From the NCBI GenBank assembly GCA_937922735.1, contig CALAJL010000126.1, positions 1 through 33,311 on the forward strand: a stretch of 33,311 nucleotides of DNA, given 5' to 3'. Position numbers and translations under genes: made by a program. Positions 18,009-26,128 of the stretch are shown in pieces; positions within the stretch are counted from its first letter, which is position 1, and the number at the start of each line of letters is the position of its first letter. Under the pieces are notes generated by a model that was not told the DNA's origin, did no database searches, and saw only the letters and a program-made list of their open reading frames with translations. Source of the stretch: an uncultured Gammaproteobacteria bacterium (GTDB taxonomy: Bacteria; Pseudomonadota; Gammaproteobacteria; UBA4575).

Positions 18009-18454
18009 ATATGTCTGGCAATCGCGTTGAAATTTATACTGATGGAGCTTGTAGGGGAAATCCAGGTCCAGGCGGGTGGGGGGCAATTCTTCGTTATGCA
18101 GGTAAAGAAACACGCATCAATGGTGCGTCTAAAGAAACAACGAATAATCGTATGGAACTGCAGGCTGTCATTTCTGCATTCGAAAAATTAACTAAGTCAT
18201 GTGCGGTTCACGTTACAACCGACTCTCGTTATGTCATGGATGGAATTCAACAATGGCTTGCGAACTGGAAGAAAAATGGTTGGAAAACCGCTGCTAAAAA
18301 GCCTGTCAAGAATGAAGACTTATGGAAACAGCTTGATAAATTGGTTGAACAACATGATGTTACTTGGGAGTGGGTAAAAGGGCATAGTGGTCATGCAGAA
18401 AATGAGTTGGTCGATCAATTAGCGAATGAAGCTATTGATAATCTGCTATTGTAG
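18005..18454 (+). CDS. rnhA: Ribonuclease HI
   Basis: A 149-residue enzyme that cuts the RNA strand of RNA-DNA hybrids, removing primers and R-loops. The four catalytic acids are in [19 protein letters not shown] and VDQLANE, with the histidine-bearing loop [11 protein letters not shown]. The hybrid-binding protrusion [27 protein letters not shown] is intact (given here as its span, about residues 80-106). The start at ATG 18005 overlaps the methyltransferase stop. An ATG at 18011 would remove only two residues. dnaQ follows in the same direction, 27 bases after the stop, whereas in E. coli the two are divergent. Confidence 0.97.
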   Translation: MNMSGNRVEIYTDGACRGNPGPGGWGAILRYAGKETRINGASKETTNNRMELQAVISAFEKLTKSCAVHVTTDSRYVMDGIQQWLANWKKNGWKTAAKKPVKNEDLWKQLDKLVEQHDVTWEWVKGHSGHAENELVDQLANEAIDNLLL

Positions 18455-18481
18455 CTTTTTCATAGCTTACTAACTTTACAC

Positions 18482-19198
18482 ATGCGACAAGTTGTTCTTG
18501 ATACAGAAACTACGGGCCTTGAAGTGTCACAAGGTCATCGAATAATTGAAATAGGTTGCGTAGAAGTCCTTCATCGTCGCACTACTGACCAACAGTATCA
18601 TCAGTTCCTAAACCCAGAGCGTGAAATTGATGCGGGAGCACAAGAAGTGCATGGAATTTCGTTAGAGTTTCTTGCGGATAAACCAAGTTTCTCAAGTATT
18701 GCTGATGATTTTATAGAGTTTGTAGCGGATGCTGAGTTAATTATTCACAACGCTAGTTTTGATGTAGGTTTTATTAATGCCGAATTAACATTGGCGGGCC
18801 ATAACATCACGGATATTAATCAATGCTGCAAAGTGGTTGATTCATTGAGCATGGCTAGGAAAATGCACCCAGGCCAAAAAAATAATTTGGATGCTTTGTG
18901 TCGACGCTATGATATTGATAATTCTCACAGAGAGTTGCATGGCGCGTTGCTTGATGCGCAGATTCTTGCTGATGTATATCTGGCTCTGACTGGTGGTCAA
19001 ACAAGTCTTAGTTTAGCGGCAAATGCCGATTCTTCTTCAAAAGGAAAAAGTAATCAGGCCGGATTTGATAAGAATCGCGATGCTCTCAAAGTAATCTATG
19101 CGAGTGATGAAGAGCTACAAGCGCATGATGCTTTTTTGAGCAAAATACAACAGGAAAGTGAAGCAGGTTGCGTTTGGTTGCAAGATAAATCCAAATAA
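18482..19198 (+). CDS. dnaQ: DNA polymerase III epsilon subunit (3'-5' proofreading exonuclease)
   Basis: A 238-residue DnaQ. Exonuclease motif I is DTETTG with Asp7 and Glu9, motif II HNASFDVGFI with Asp94, and motif III HRELHGALLDAQ with His153 and Asp158, a complete DEDDh active site. Residues 173-178 read QTSLSL, matching the beta-clamp-binding motif QTSMAF of the E. coli protein. The remaining tail (about 185-238) should bind the alpha subunit. It removes misincorporated nucleotides during replication. It lies in the same transcription unit as rnhA and the methyltransferase, with a short gap. Confidence 0.97.
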   Translation: MRQVVLDTETTGLEVSQGHRIIEIGCVEVLHRRTTDQQYHQFLNPEREIDAGAQEVHGISLEFLADKPSFSSIADDFIEFVADAELIIHNASFDVGFINAELTLAGHNITDINQCCKVVDSLSMARKMHPGQKNNLDALCRRYDIDNSHRELHGALLDAQILADVYLALTGGQTSLSLAANADSSSKGKSNQAGFDKNRDALKVIYASDEELQAHDAFLSKIQQESEAGCVWLQDKSK

Positions 19199-19319
19199 AA
19201 ATAGTCAGGAAAGTCTCTTAATGGTTGCCGAGTTCTCTGTTTTTTTGTTACCTTTCACCGATAATTTCTAATACACTGTTCAGAGAAACCCCAAGAATTA
19301 ACTTATGTGGAGATGTCTA

Positions 19320-19544
19320 ATGTTAGGTAAGGTTTTAGCATGTATTTTATTTGCTGTAATGCTCACAGCATGTGGAGATGATGGCGGTACGGCTAGTGGT
19401 AAGTGGGTAGGAGAAGTGTTTGCCAGCTCTAACTCAAGTGCATCAACCATAGTAGGTGAGTTTGGTTCTTATGCGGAATGTATAGAAGCGACACAAAAAG
19501 AAGCCAAGTCTGGTGTATATAATTGTGGTGTTAGCGCTAATTAA
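19320..19544 (+). CDS. Small secreted lipoprotein of unknown function
   Basis: A 74-residue protein with a lipoprotein signal: LGKVLACILFAVMLTAC, the lipobox cysteine followed by GDDGG. Residues after the lipobox are short and polar, with two further cysteines (YAECIEA and YNCGVS) that could form a disulfide. I do not recognise a family. The frame is open from an ATG at 19305, but TGGAGA at 19308-19313 is well placed for the ATG at 19320, so I use that start. It sits after dnaQ and ends before a strong hairpin, so it is probably its own transcript. Confidence 0.6.
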   Translation: MLGKVLACILFAVMLTACGDDGGTASGKWVGEVFASSNSSASTIVGEFGSYAECIEATQKEAKSGVYNCGVSAN

Positions 19545-19577
19545 TACGAATTTTCAACATATTGTTTGAATATTCCA

Positions 19578-19613
19578 CTTAACCTGGCGTATATAAATAT
19601 ACGTTAGGTTAAG
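19578..19613 (+). terminator. Long perfect hairpin between convergent genes
   Basis: Sixteen pairs (19578-19593 with 19598-19613) enclose a TAAA loop. Fourteen are Watson-Crick and two are G-U wobbles in the plus-strand RNA. On the minus strand the same two positions become A-C mismatches, so the plus transcript folds better. There is no U-tract after it, so it may stabilise 3' ends or act with Rho instead of as a classic intrinsic terminator. Confidence 0.5.
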
Positions 19614-19633
19614 CTTCCAGCTGTTGAGGCGCA

Positions 19634-20104
19634 CTAGCTGTGTTTCAATAGTCGTTGTTTATCACGTTTCCAATCACGCTCTTTAATGCTGGCGCGCTTA
19701 TCCTGCTTTTGCTTTCCCTTGGCTAAACCAATTTCTAATTTAGCCTTACCTTTTTTCCAGTACATTGATAAAGGCACGAGTGTGTAGCCTTTTCGTTCTA
19801 CAGCGCCTATTAATCTCGCAAGCTCTCTACTATGCATTAATAATTTTCGAGTGCGGGTAGGATTGGGTGTCTTGTGTGTGGATAATGAGGAAAGAGGGCT
19901 AACATGAGCGCCTTGTAGCCAAGCTTCCATGTTTTTGACAAGCACATAGCTTTCTTTCAGTTGTACACTTTTTGCTCGCAAGCTTTTCACTTCCCAGCCT
20001 TCTAAGACAAGCCCTGTTTCAATCTTTTCTTCGATAAAGTAGTCATGTCGTGCTTTTTTATTAACTGCGATCGTGTTATCTGATTTATGCTTAGCCTTTG
20101 CCAT
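19634..20104 (-). CDS. smpB: SsrA-binding protein (tmRNA partner)
   Basis: A 156-residue SmpB, the partner of tmRNA in rescue of stalled ribosomes. The N-terminal [20 protein letters not shown], the [19 protein letters not shown] core and the basic C-terminal tail [20 protein letters not shown] are all characteristic. The length matches the family. The ssrA gene itself is not in this window. smpB is divergent from an NSS transporter, which separates it from ratA; in Pseudomonas and relatives the two lie directly side by side. Confidence 0.97.
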   Translation of the reverse strand: MAKAKHKSDNTIAVNKKARHDYFIEEKIETGLVLEGWEVKSLRAKSVQLKESYVLVKNMEAWLQGAHVSPLSSLSTHKTPNPTRTRKLLMHSRELARLIGAVERKGYTLVPLSMYWKKGKAKLEIGLAKGKQKQDKRASIKERDWKRDKQRLLKHS

Positions 20105-20210
20105 CGGGGTATTATGGTGTATTTATGGTAAGCATTCGATAATAATTTTATAGTTTTGAATTACTTGCAGTGAATTAGCTAGATTTGTATATGAATAAAA
20201 TAAGAAAACT

Positions 20211-21611
20211 ATGGCAACAGTAAGAACTTCAATACACGGATATTGGTCATCACGTTTTGTATTTGTGCTTGCAGCTGCAGGTTCTGCTGTGGGTTTAGGC
20301 AATATTTGGAAATTTCCTTATATAGCAGGCGAGAATGGTGGTGGTGCATTTGTACTTTTGTATCTGCTATGTATAGCGCTGTTCGGAATACCAGTAATGA
20401 TGTCAGAAGTGTTGCTCGGGCGGCGTGGAAGAAGTAGTCCTGTAAATACCATGACGACACTTGCAGCAGAAGAAAAGCGAACTAAAGCATGGCGTTTGCT
20501 TGGAGTATTAGGCGTGCTCGCAGGATTTTTAATTCTTTCCTACTACAGTGTTATTGCAGGCTGGGCACTTGCTTATGTTGTTGAAACTGCAACGGGCACC
20601 TTCTCTGGAGTAACGGGTGAAAAGGCCGGTGAAGTATTTACTAATTTAATTTCTAATCCACAACGACTCTTATTTTGGCATACCGTGTTTATTGTACTAA
20701 CGATGCTGGTAGTGGTGAGAGGGGTTAGTGGTGGCTTGGAAAAAGCCGTACGAATACTTATGCCAGCTCTATTTATTTTGATAATTATCATGATCGGTTA
20801 TGCAATGTTGAATGGAAATTTTATGGAAGGATTGAAGTTTCTATTTACTCCAGATTTTTCTAAATTAAATCCTGAGGTGGTACTTAAAGCCATGGGACAA
20901 GCATTTTTTAGTTTAAGTTTAGGTATGGGCGCAATCATGATGTACGGATCGTACTTGCCTGATGATGCTTCAATCGCCACAACCAGTTTTCAGGTGGCGA
21001 TGGCGGATACGTTGGTGGCGATTTTGGCTGGTTTAGCCATTTTCCCAATTGTGTTTGCAAATGGTTTGGAGGCAAGCCAAGGACCAGGGTTAATTTTCAA
21101 TACTTTGCCATTAGCTTTTGGGCAGATGAGCGGTGGCTTATTATTCGGCACAATTTTTTTCATCTTGTTAGTGTTTGCAGCGTGGACATCTGCGATATCA
21201 CTGATTGAACCGGCTGTTGCTTGGTTAATTGAAAGATTTTCAATTTCTCGTTTTATCTCTTCAATGATTTGTGGAGTAGTCGTCTGGGTTATTGGCTTGG
21301 GAACGGTGTACTCGTTTAACAGTTGGGAAAAAATTGAAGTTTTTAATGGCACATTTTTGGAAAACAAATCTTTTTTCGATTTACTCGATTATTTAACTTC
21401 AAACATCATGTTGCCATTAGGAGGGTTACTGATCTGCATCTTTGCTGCATGGTCGATGACCGAAAAATCACGCCGTGAAGAATTAAAAATTAAGCATGAA
21501 GGTGCTTATAAAGTATGGCGTTTCTTAGCTAGGTATATCACACCTATTGGTGTGATATTAATATTCCTACACGTGTTGGGAATTCTTGAAAAGCTAAATC
21601 TCGTTACTTAA
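20211..21611 (+). CDS. Sodium:neurotransmitter symporter (NSS/SNF family) transporter
   Basis: A 466-residue integral membrane protein with about 11-12 hydrophobic segments. The first helix, AAAGSAVGLGNIWKFPYIAG, followed by ENGGGAFVLLY, is the hallmark Na+- and substrate-binding region of LeuT-fold NSS transporters. Later segments include SFFSLSLGMGAIMMYGSYLP-like sequence near 225-245 (the unwound helix 6 region). It should import an amino acid or related compound with Na+; the substrate cannot be read from sequence. Only 5 bases separate its stop from the ratA start, so it may share a transcript with the two genes that follow. Confidence 0.93.
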   Translation: MATVRTSIHGYWSSRFVFVLAAAGSAVGLGNIWKFPYIAGENGGGAFVLLYLLCIALFGIPVMMSEVLLGRRGRSSPVNTMTTLAAEEKRTKAWRLLGVLGVLAGFLILSYYSVIAGWALAYVVETATGTFSGVTGEKAGEVFTNLISNPQRLLFWHTVFIVLTMLVVVRGVSGGLEKAVRILMPALFILIIIMIGYAMLNGNFMEGLKFLFTPDFSKLNPEVVLKAMGQAFFSLSLGMGAIMMYGSYLPDDASIATTSFQVAMADTLVAILAGLAIFPIVFANGLEASQGPGLIFNTLPLAFGQMSGGLLFGTIFFILLVFAAWTSAISLIEPAVAWLIERFSISRFISSMICGVVVWVIGLGTVYSFNSWEKIEVFNGTFLENKSFFDLLDYLTSNIMLPLGGLLICIFAAWSMTEKSRREELKIKHEGAYKVWRFLARYITPIGVILIFLHVLGILEKLNLVT

Positions 21612-21616
21612 TCATT

Positions 21617-22048
21617 ATGACTCATGTGCAACGAAGTGCATTAGTTCCGTTTTCAGCGGCTCAAATGTTTAATTTAGTAAATGATATAGACTCATATCCC
21701 GAGTTTGTTCCTTGGTGTGTTCAGTGCGAAGTGCATAGTGATAATGAGCAGGAAAAACAAGCAACCATGAGTTTTGCAAAGCGAGGAATCAAAGCTTCCG
21801 TTACTACTTGCAATGAGCTTGATGCTGATAAAGAAATCACCATGCGTTTAGTAAAAGGGCCATTTAAACATTTAGTGGGTACATGGGTATTTCATGAATT
21901 GAGTGAACAAACTTGCAAGGTTGAGTTGGACATGCAATTTACATTTTCTAATCGCCTTTATGAGGCTACGTTGGGCCCTATATTTAACCAAATAGCGAAT
22001 AAGCTTGTATCTGCATTTACAGAAAGAGCGCAGCAGCTATATGGTTAG
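21617..22048 (+). CDS. ratA: RatA-type START/Coq10-domain protein
   Basis: A 143-residue polyketide-cyclase/START-like protein. The start VQRSALVPFSAAQMFNLVND followed by IDSYPEFVPWC is typical, as are RLVKGPFKHLVGTW and the C-terminal LGPIFNQIANKLVSAFTERA. Family members bind ubiquinone (the Coq10 role). In E. coli the protein was named RatA for interference with 70S ribosome assembly; which role applies here is not known. It overlaps ratB by 8 bases, the usual pairing in Gammaproteobacteria. Confidence 0.93.
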   Translation: MTHVQRSALVPFSAAQMFNLVNDIDSYPEFVPWCVQCEVHSDNEQEKQATMSFAKRGIKASVTTCNELDADKEITMRLVKGPFKHLVGTWVFHELSEQTCKVELDMQFTFSNRLYEATLGPIFNQIANKLVSAFTERAQQLYG

Positions 22049-22325
22049 TGAAGCGAAAATATCTGTATATGTGGTGTATGCATTAGCTAAGCATCAAGAG
22101 ATTATATGTGTTGAGCTTGCTGCGAATAGCACTGTCGAGCAGGCAATTGATAAGTCAATGATCTTGCAAAAGTATAGTGAAATTAACCTTAATGATATTG
22201 ACGTTGGTATTTATGGGAAAATTGTAGAAAATACACAGGTATTGCATGATCAGGATCGCATTGAGATTTATAGGCCGTTAGTAATGGATCCTATGCATGC
22301 ACGGCGAATGCGTGCTGGTATATGA
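22041..22325 (+). CDS. ratB: RatB/RnfH-family ubiquitin-like protein
   Basis: A 94-residue protein of the RnfH (UPF0125) family with a ubiquitin/ThiS-like fold. It has ISVYVVYALAKHQEIICVEL at the start, the NDIDVGIYGKIV core and the conserved DRIEIYRPLVMDPMHARRMR terminus. The frame opens at 22005, but the family begins at MVSEAKISVY (ATG 22041), which gives an 8-base overlap with ratA. The function of the family is not settled. It always accompanies ratA in this class of bacteria, as far as I know. Confidence 0.9.
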   Translation: MVSEAKISVYVVYALAKHQEIICVELAANSTVEQAIDKSMILQKYSEINLNDIDVGIYGKIVENTQVLHDQDRIEIYRPLVMDPMHARRMRAGI

Positions 22326-22383
22326 GATCTATCATGTAATGATAAGTAATGTTCGCAACAGTAATAAACGTTAGGTGCTCACT

Positions 22384-22806
22384 ATGTTTGAAAACACATG
22401 TAAAGTTATTTCAATACTTGTAATTTATTTTTGTTCATTTGGTCTAGTGTTAGCCGGAGGAATGCAAGTTGAGCCGGGATTATGGGAAACAAAAAGCCAT
22501 GTGACCACTCCAGGTGGCACGCATGAAAATGTCTCACAAGATTGTTTTAAAGAATCCGAAATAAGCGCAGAGAGCATGATGGATGATAACAATGGTTGCG
22601 AAGTGCTTGACTCTAGTTCAGATAAAAAGTCTATGCAATGGACGATTCAATGTTTGAACGAAGGTGTTGCGATGACAGGTGAAGGTAGCGCGCAGTCATC
22701 TGGTAATGCCATAACTGGAGACATGGTGATAAAAGCTAATTTTAATGGACAAGAATTTTCAATGGCTACTAAATGGGAAGGTAAGCGAATCGGTGAATGC
22801 AAGTAA
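22384..22806 (+). CDS. DUF3617 secreted protein
   Basis: A protein of about 140 residues with a signal peptide (KVISILVIYFCSFGLVLAGG) and the DUF3617 hallmark EPGLWETKSH directly after it. Four cysteines in the mature part (DCFKES, GCEV, QCLN, GECK) fit two periplasmic disulfides. The frame can also start at GTG 22375; AGG near 22371 is better spaced for the ATG at 22384. Function is not known for the family. It stands between ratB and the convergent bamE, a place often occupied by nothing or by fur in relatives. Confidence 0.82.
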   Translation: MFENTCKVISILVIYFCSFGLVLAGGMQVEPGLWETKSHVTTPGGTHENVSQDCFKESEISAESMMDDNNGCEVLDSSSDKKSMQWTIQCLNEGVAMTGEGSAQSSGNAITGDMVIKANFNGQEFSMATKWEGKRIGECK

Positions 22807-22869
22807 TACTGTATTTAGTTGTTTGCATAATTTTCGTTATAAACTGGTTGGTCTAATAGAATAAAAAAT

Positions 22870-23358
22870 TTAATTTTTTAGATTTTTGTTTTCTTGTAAT
22901 ACTTCTTCTAGCGTATCAGCTTGCTTTTCAAGAGATTCTAGTTCTTCTTTATCTTTTTCGCTTAACTCAGCTTCTTCATTATCGTTTTGGGATTTATTAA
23001 TATCTTCTGAGTTGTCGTTCGTTATATTGCTTTCTGCAATATTGTGTTTATTAATCTCAATGACTTCTCCGCGGTCGAATATTAAAGTTAACTGCCGTTT
23101 TTCTTGTTCACCGTAACCAGGGATAAAATGATAGATATAGTCCCAACGATCTGGATGGAAGCTATCTGTGATGAGTGGGCTGCCAAGAACAAATTGAACT
23201 TGGTCTTGTGTCATACCTATTTCAATTTTATTTACCATTTCAATATCTAGTGCGTTGCCTTGTTGTACGTCGATTTTATGTACGGTTAATAGTTTGCTTT
23301 GGCAGCCAATAAGCAACGTTAGTAATAATGTGTAAGTTAATATTTTTATATAGTTCAT
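22870..23358 (-). CDS. bamE: Outer membrane assembly lipoprotein BamE with a long acidic tail
   Basis: A 162-residue lipoprotein with lipobox ending in Cys19 (LIGC). The BamE (SmpA/OmlA) core has MVNKIEIGMTQDQVQFVLGS and the DRWDYIYHFIPGYG / LTLIFDRGEV strands. It is a component of the beta-barrel assembly complex. The core ends near residue 105. The next 55 residues, rich in Asn, Glu, Asp and Lys, form a likely coiled coil (EKDKEELESLEKQADTLEEV) not found in the 113-residue E. coli protein. It is the third gene of a nadK-recN-bamE unit, starting 6 bases after recN. Confidence 0.93.
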   Translation of the reverse strand: MNYIKILTYTLLLTLLIGCQSKLLTVHKIDVQQGNALDIEMVNKIEIGMTQDQVQFVLGSPLITDSFHPDRWDYIYHFIPGYGEQEKRQLTLIFDRGEVIEINKHNIAESNITNDNSEDINKSQNDNEEAELSEKDKEELESLEKQADTLEEVLQENKNLKN

Positions 23359-23364
23359 GATTTA

Positions 23365-25035
23365 TTATTTGCTTTGACGGAGCATTTCTTTTGCATGCTC
23401 TTGAGTATTTTTAGTTAATTCCACGCCGCCGAGCATGCGTGCAAGTTCTGTAACTCGATTGTCTTCCGTTAAGTGAGATATCTTAGTCGCAATGGTCTTA
23501 TTTTTTTCAAATTTATCGACTTTATAGTGGTGGTGTGATTGGGCGGCCACTTGGGGTAAATGAGTTACACAAAATACTTGCGCATTTTGTCCAAGTTTTC
23601 GTAAATGTTTGCCAACAATCTCTGCCGTGGCACCACCAACTCCGGTATCAACTTCATCGAATATAAGTGTAGGAATTTTCAAGTTATTTGAAGTGGCCAT
23701 TTGTATGGCAAGACTCAGTCTTGAAAGTTCACCTCCTGATGCAACTTTGTTAAGTAGACGTAAGCTTTGTCCTGGATTAGTGCTCACTAAGAACTGTATT
23801 TCATCTAGTCCATTTAAGGATAATTCAGTCGATTTTTTTGGTTCTATTTGTATGTGAAAGCGACCACCTTGCATTCCTAGCGCCTGCATTGATTCGGTTA
23901 TTTTTTCATTAAGCTCATTTGCTGCTTTTTTGCGAGCACTACTGATTTTCTTGGCCGTTGTACGGTAAAGCTTTTCTGCCTCTTGCATGGCAGCGTCAAT
24001 TTTTTCAGGGTCATCATCACCACTTTCTATAGAATCCAGTTCTTCTTTGATCGAGGCATGCATTGCAACAAGCTGTTTAGGTTTTACTTTATGTTTGCGT
24101 GCTATTTCTTCGATTTTTGTGATGCGATCTTCGAAAAGTTGTAATTCTTGAGGGTTGGATGAGATTTTTTCTGAATAACTACGCAAGCTGGCTGCAACTT
24201 CTTTCGTTTGTATATGAATGCTACGTAATAATTCTATAGGTTCATTTAAGTCATTATCGATGGCGGCATATTTTTCTGCATCATTGATTAATGTGCTAAG
24301 CGAGTCATATATTGAGCTATCTCCATCCCCTGCAAGTTGTTGTGAAATGCGCATGCTATTTTCATTTAGTTCTTTGGAGTTGTTTAATTGTATGAATTTT
24401 TCATTAATCTCTTCGTATTCACCATCGCGTAAATTTAACTCCTCAAATTCTTGGAATTGATAGCGTAGTAATTCTAGCTTAGCGCGTGTATCAGCTTGGT
24501 TACTTTGAGCAATTTCTAATTGATTTTTTAGGCTTTGCCAGAGTCGGAAAACTGTAGCTAGTTTATCAATATGTTTGTTGTTGTTTGCGAAGTCATCAAG
24601 TAGCTGTCTTTGCATGTCAAGACGCATCAATGATTGATGCTCATGTTGTCCATACACATCTACAAATAAATCACCTAAGCTTCGTAAAGATGTAACGGAA
24701 GAAGGGCTATTGTTAATATATGCTTTGGATTTTCCATCCTTATTTATCACACGTCGTAATACGCACTCGTTTTCATCATCTAGGTCATGCTCTTTTAACC
24801 AAGCGAAAGCCTCTTTTGAACTACTTGCGTCTATCGTGGCAACCACTTCTACATTTTCTTTTTCTATGCGTGCAATCGATCGGTCAGCTCTATTGCCTAA
24901 TGCTAGGTTAAGCGCATCTATAATAATGGATTTACCTGCGCCTGTTTCACCTGTAAGCACACTCATGCCATCATAAAAGTCCAGCTCTAACTCGTCGATG
25001 ATTGCAAAGTTTTTAATAAATATTGATTTGAGCAT
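23365..25035 (-). CDS. recN: DNA repair protein RecN
   Basis: A 556-residue SMC-like ATPase for double-strand break repair. Walker A GETGAGKS is at 29-36. The two ATPase lobes are separated by long coiled coils (about 160-380), with the signature ASGGELSRLSLAIQ and the Walker B FDEVDTGVGG in the C-terminal lobe, then VTHLPQVAAQSHHHY as the switch region. It lies 21 bases after nadK, as in E. coli. I see no LexA-type CTGT-N8-ACAG box directly upstream, so SOS control, if any, would have to act through the nadK promoter. Confidence 0.97.
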   Translation of the reverse strand: MLKSIFIKNFAIIDELELDFYDGMSVLTGETGAGKSIIIDALNLALGNRADRSIARIEKENVEVVATIDASSSKEAFAWLKEHDLDDENECVLRRVINKDGKSKAYINNSPSSVTSLRSLGDLFVDVYGQHEHQSLMRLDMQRQLLDDFANNNKHIDKLATVFRLWQSLKNQLEIAQSNQADTRAKLELLRYQFQEFEELNLRDGEYEEINEKFIQLNNSKELNENSMRISQQLAGDGDSSIYDSLSTLINDAEKYAAIDNDLNEPIELLRSIHIQTKEVAASLRSYSEKISSNPQELQLFEDRITKIEEIARKHKVKPKQLVAMHASIKEELDSIESGDDDPEKIDAAMQEAEKLYRTTAKKISSARKKAANELNEKITESMQALGMQGGRFHIQIEPKKSTELSLNGLDEIQFLVSTNPGQSLRLLNKVASGGELSRLSLAIQMATSNNLKIPTLIFDEVDTGVGGATAEIVGKHLRKLGQNAQVFCVTHLPQVAAQSHHHYKVDKFEKNKTIATKISHLTEDNRVTELARMLGGVELTKNTQEHAKEMLRQSK

Positions 25036-25056
25036 GCTTGCAAAGAACGTTACTGC

Positions 25057-25998
25057 TTATTTATTACTAGTGTCGGGCGATGTACTCCAACGTAATTTGG
25101 CGCGCAAAACATCATAGTAGTCATAGTTTTCAGGTTGAATGAGACGTAATGCATGTTTGCATCGCTCAATGAAGATAGTATCACCAGGCATAAAATCCAT
25201 ATCTATTTGCCCATCTATCGAGGCTAATGCAGTGTGTCGGTTTTCTTCAGATAATAATATTTCAACACGGCTATCCGCGTTTACAACGATAGGTCGATTA
25301 CTCAATGTATGTGGACAGATGGGTACTAATACAATGGCGTCTACGTTGGGATGTAGAATAGGACCTCCACCAGATAATGCATATGCGGTTGAGCCGGTTG
25401 GAGTTGCCACTATATAGCCATCGGCTCGCAGTGTATTTACATAATGATTATTAACACGAGATTCTAATTCAATCATTCGTACCATTTGTTTTGCGTGAAC
25501 GACTACATCATTAATTGCACAACAAGAAGCAATTACTTCGCCATTGCGGAGTAAACTAGCTTGCAAAACGATTCGCTGTGCTTCTTTGAATTCACCTGAG
25601 AGAATTAGATCAAGTTGTTTTTCTATTTCTTGCGGGCTAATTTCAGCAAGAAAGCCTAAACGGCCAAGATTAATTCCTAGTAAGGGAATTTCTTTTTGAA
25701 TCAGAGTATGCGCAGCATGCAAGATAGTGCCATCACCCCCGACGACTATGACCAATTCGCAATTTTCTGCTAGTTGATTAAGGCTGGAGATGGAAACCGA
25801 TTCAGGAGTTAGGAATGAAGCGGTGACTTTATCCGTGAAGATCTCAAGTGATTGGCCTTGAAGATATTGGTATAAGGACTGAACGGTTTGGGCAATTGCT
25901 GGATCGTCAGGCTTAGAAATAATACCGATTTTTGAAAACTGGCTCACGAGTGGTTTATGTCTTTGATTTTTATTAAAGCTACCATGGATCTGGCGCAT
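25057..25998 (-). CDS. nadK: NAD kinase
   Basis: A 313-residue NAD kinase that makes NADP+ from NAD+ and ATP (or polyphosphate). The GGDGT motif at 87-91 binds phosphate; the NE/D motif appears as INDVVVHA and the conserved TPTGSTAYALSGGGP follows. The N-terminus extends about 20 residues beyond the usual start. A GTG inside this extension is an alternative initiation point. The gene heads the nadK-recN-bamE unit, and its promoter region is shared, back to back, with hrcA and its operator. Confidence 0.95.
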   Translation of the reverse strand: MRQIHGSFNKNQRHKPLVSQFSKIGIISKPDDPAIAQTVQSLYQYLQGQSLEIFTDKVTASFLTPESVSISSLNQLAENCELVIVVGGDGTILHAAHTLIQKEIPLLGINLGRLGFLAEISPQEIEKQLDLILSGEFKEAQRIVLQASLLRNGEVIASCCAINDVVVHAKQMVRMIELESRVNNHYVNTLRADGYIVATPTGSTAYALSGGGPILHPNVDAIVLVPICPHTLSNRPIVVNADSRVEILLSEENRHTALASIDGQIDMDFMPGDTIFIERCKHALRLIQPENYDYYDVLRAKLRWSTSPDTSNK

Positions 25999-26032
25999 AC
26001 ACCATGGGCTGTAACCCTCACCAACTGCCTTC

Positions 26033-26061
26033 TTGACATGAATAAGGTTGGCTGCAATGAT
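26033..26061 (+). promoter_or_regulatory. Likely sigma-70 promoter of hrcA
   Basis: A perfect -35 box TTGACA (26033-26038) and a weaker -10 box AATGAT (26056-26061) are separated by 17 bases. The -10 box lies inside the outer arm of the CIRCE palindrome, so HrcA bound there would block this promoter directly. Confidence 0.55.
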
Positions 26062-26100
26062 TATTTAGCACTCAGTATACTAGAGTGCTAAATAATCATT
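26056..26100. promoter_or_regulatory. CIRCE operator inside a longer palindrome (HrcA binding site)
   Basis: TTAGCACTC (26065-26073), nine bases, then GAGTGCTAA (26083-26091): a perfect CIRCE element, the binding site of the heat-shock repressor HrcA. The symmetry continues outward for nine more bases on each side (AATGATTAT / ATAATCATT), giving 18-base arms. The site lies 29 bases before the hrcA start, so hrcA should repress itself and the chaperone genes behind it. It also faces the nadK promoter region. Confidence 0.95.
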
Positions 26101-26128
26101 CGGTAACACTATATCCAGCTATCTATCT

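Noticed and set aside
19545-20210. A tmRNA gene beside smpB
   Set aside because: The gaps on both sides of smpB are only about 90-105 bases, too short for tmRNA, and no alanine-tRNA-like ends are present.
22841-22885. AT palindrome between the DUF3617 gene and bamE as a terminator
   Set aside because: It is made of A and T runs only, with an imperfect match, and a stem with no G or C would be too weak.
25036-25056. A LexA box before recN
   Set aside because: The gap is 21 bases and contains no CTGT-N8-ACAG pattern.
25057-25998. ND instead of NE in the NAD kinase motif as an anomaly
   Set aside because: The motif is known as NE/D and the aspartate form is normal.
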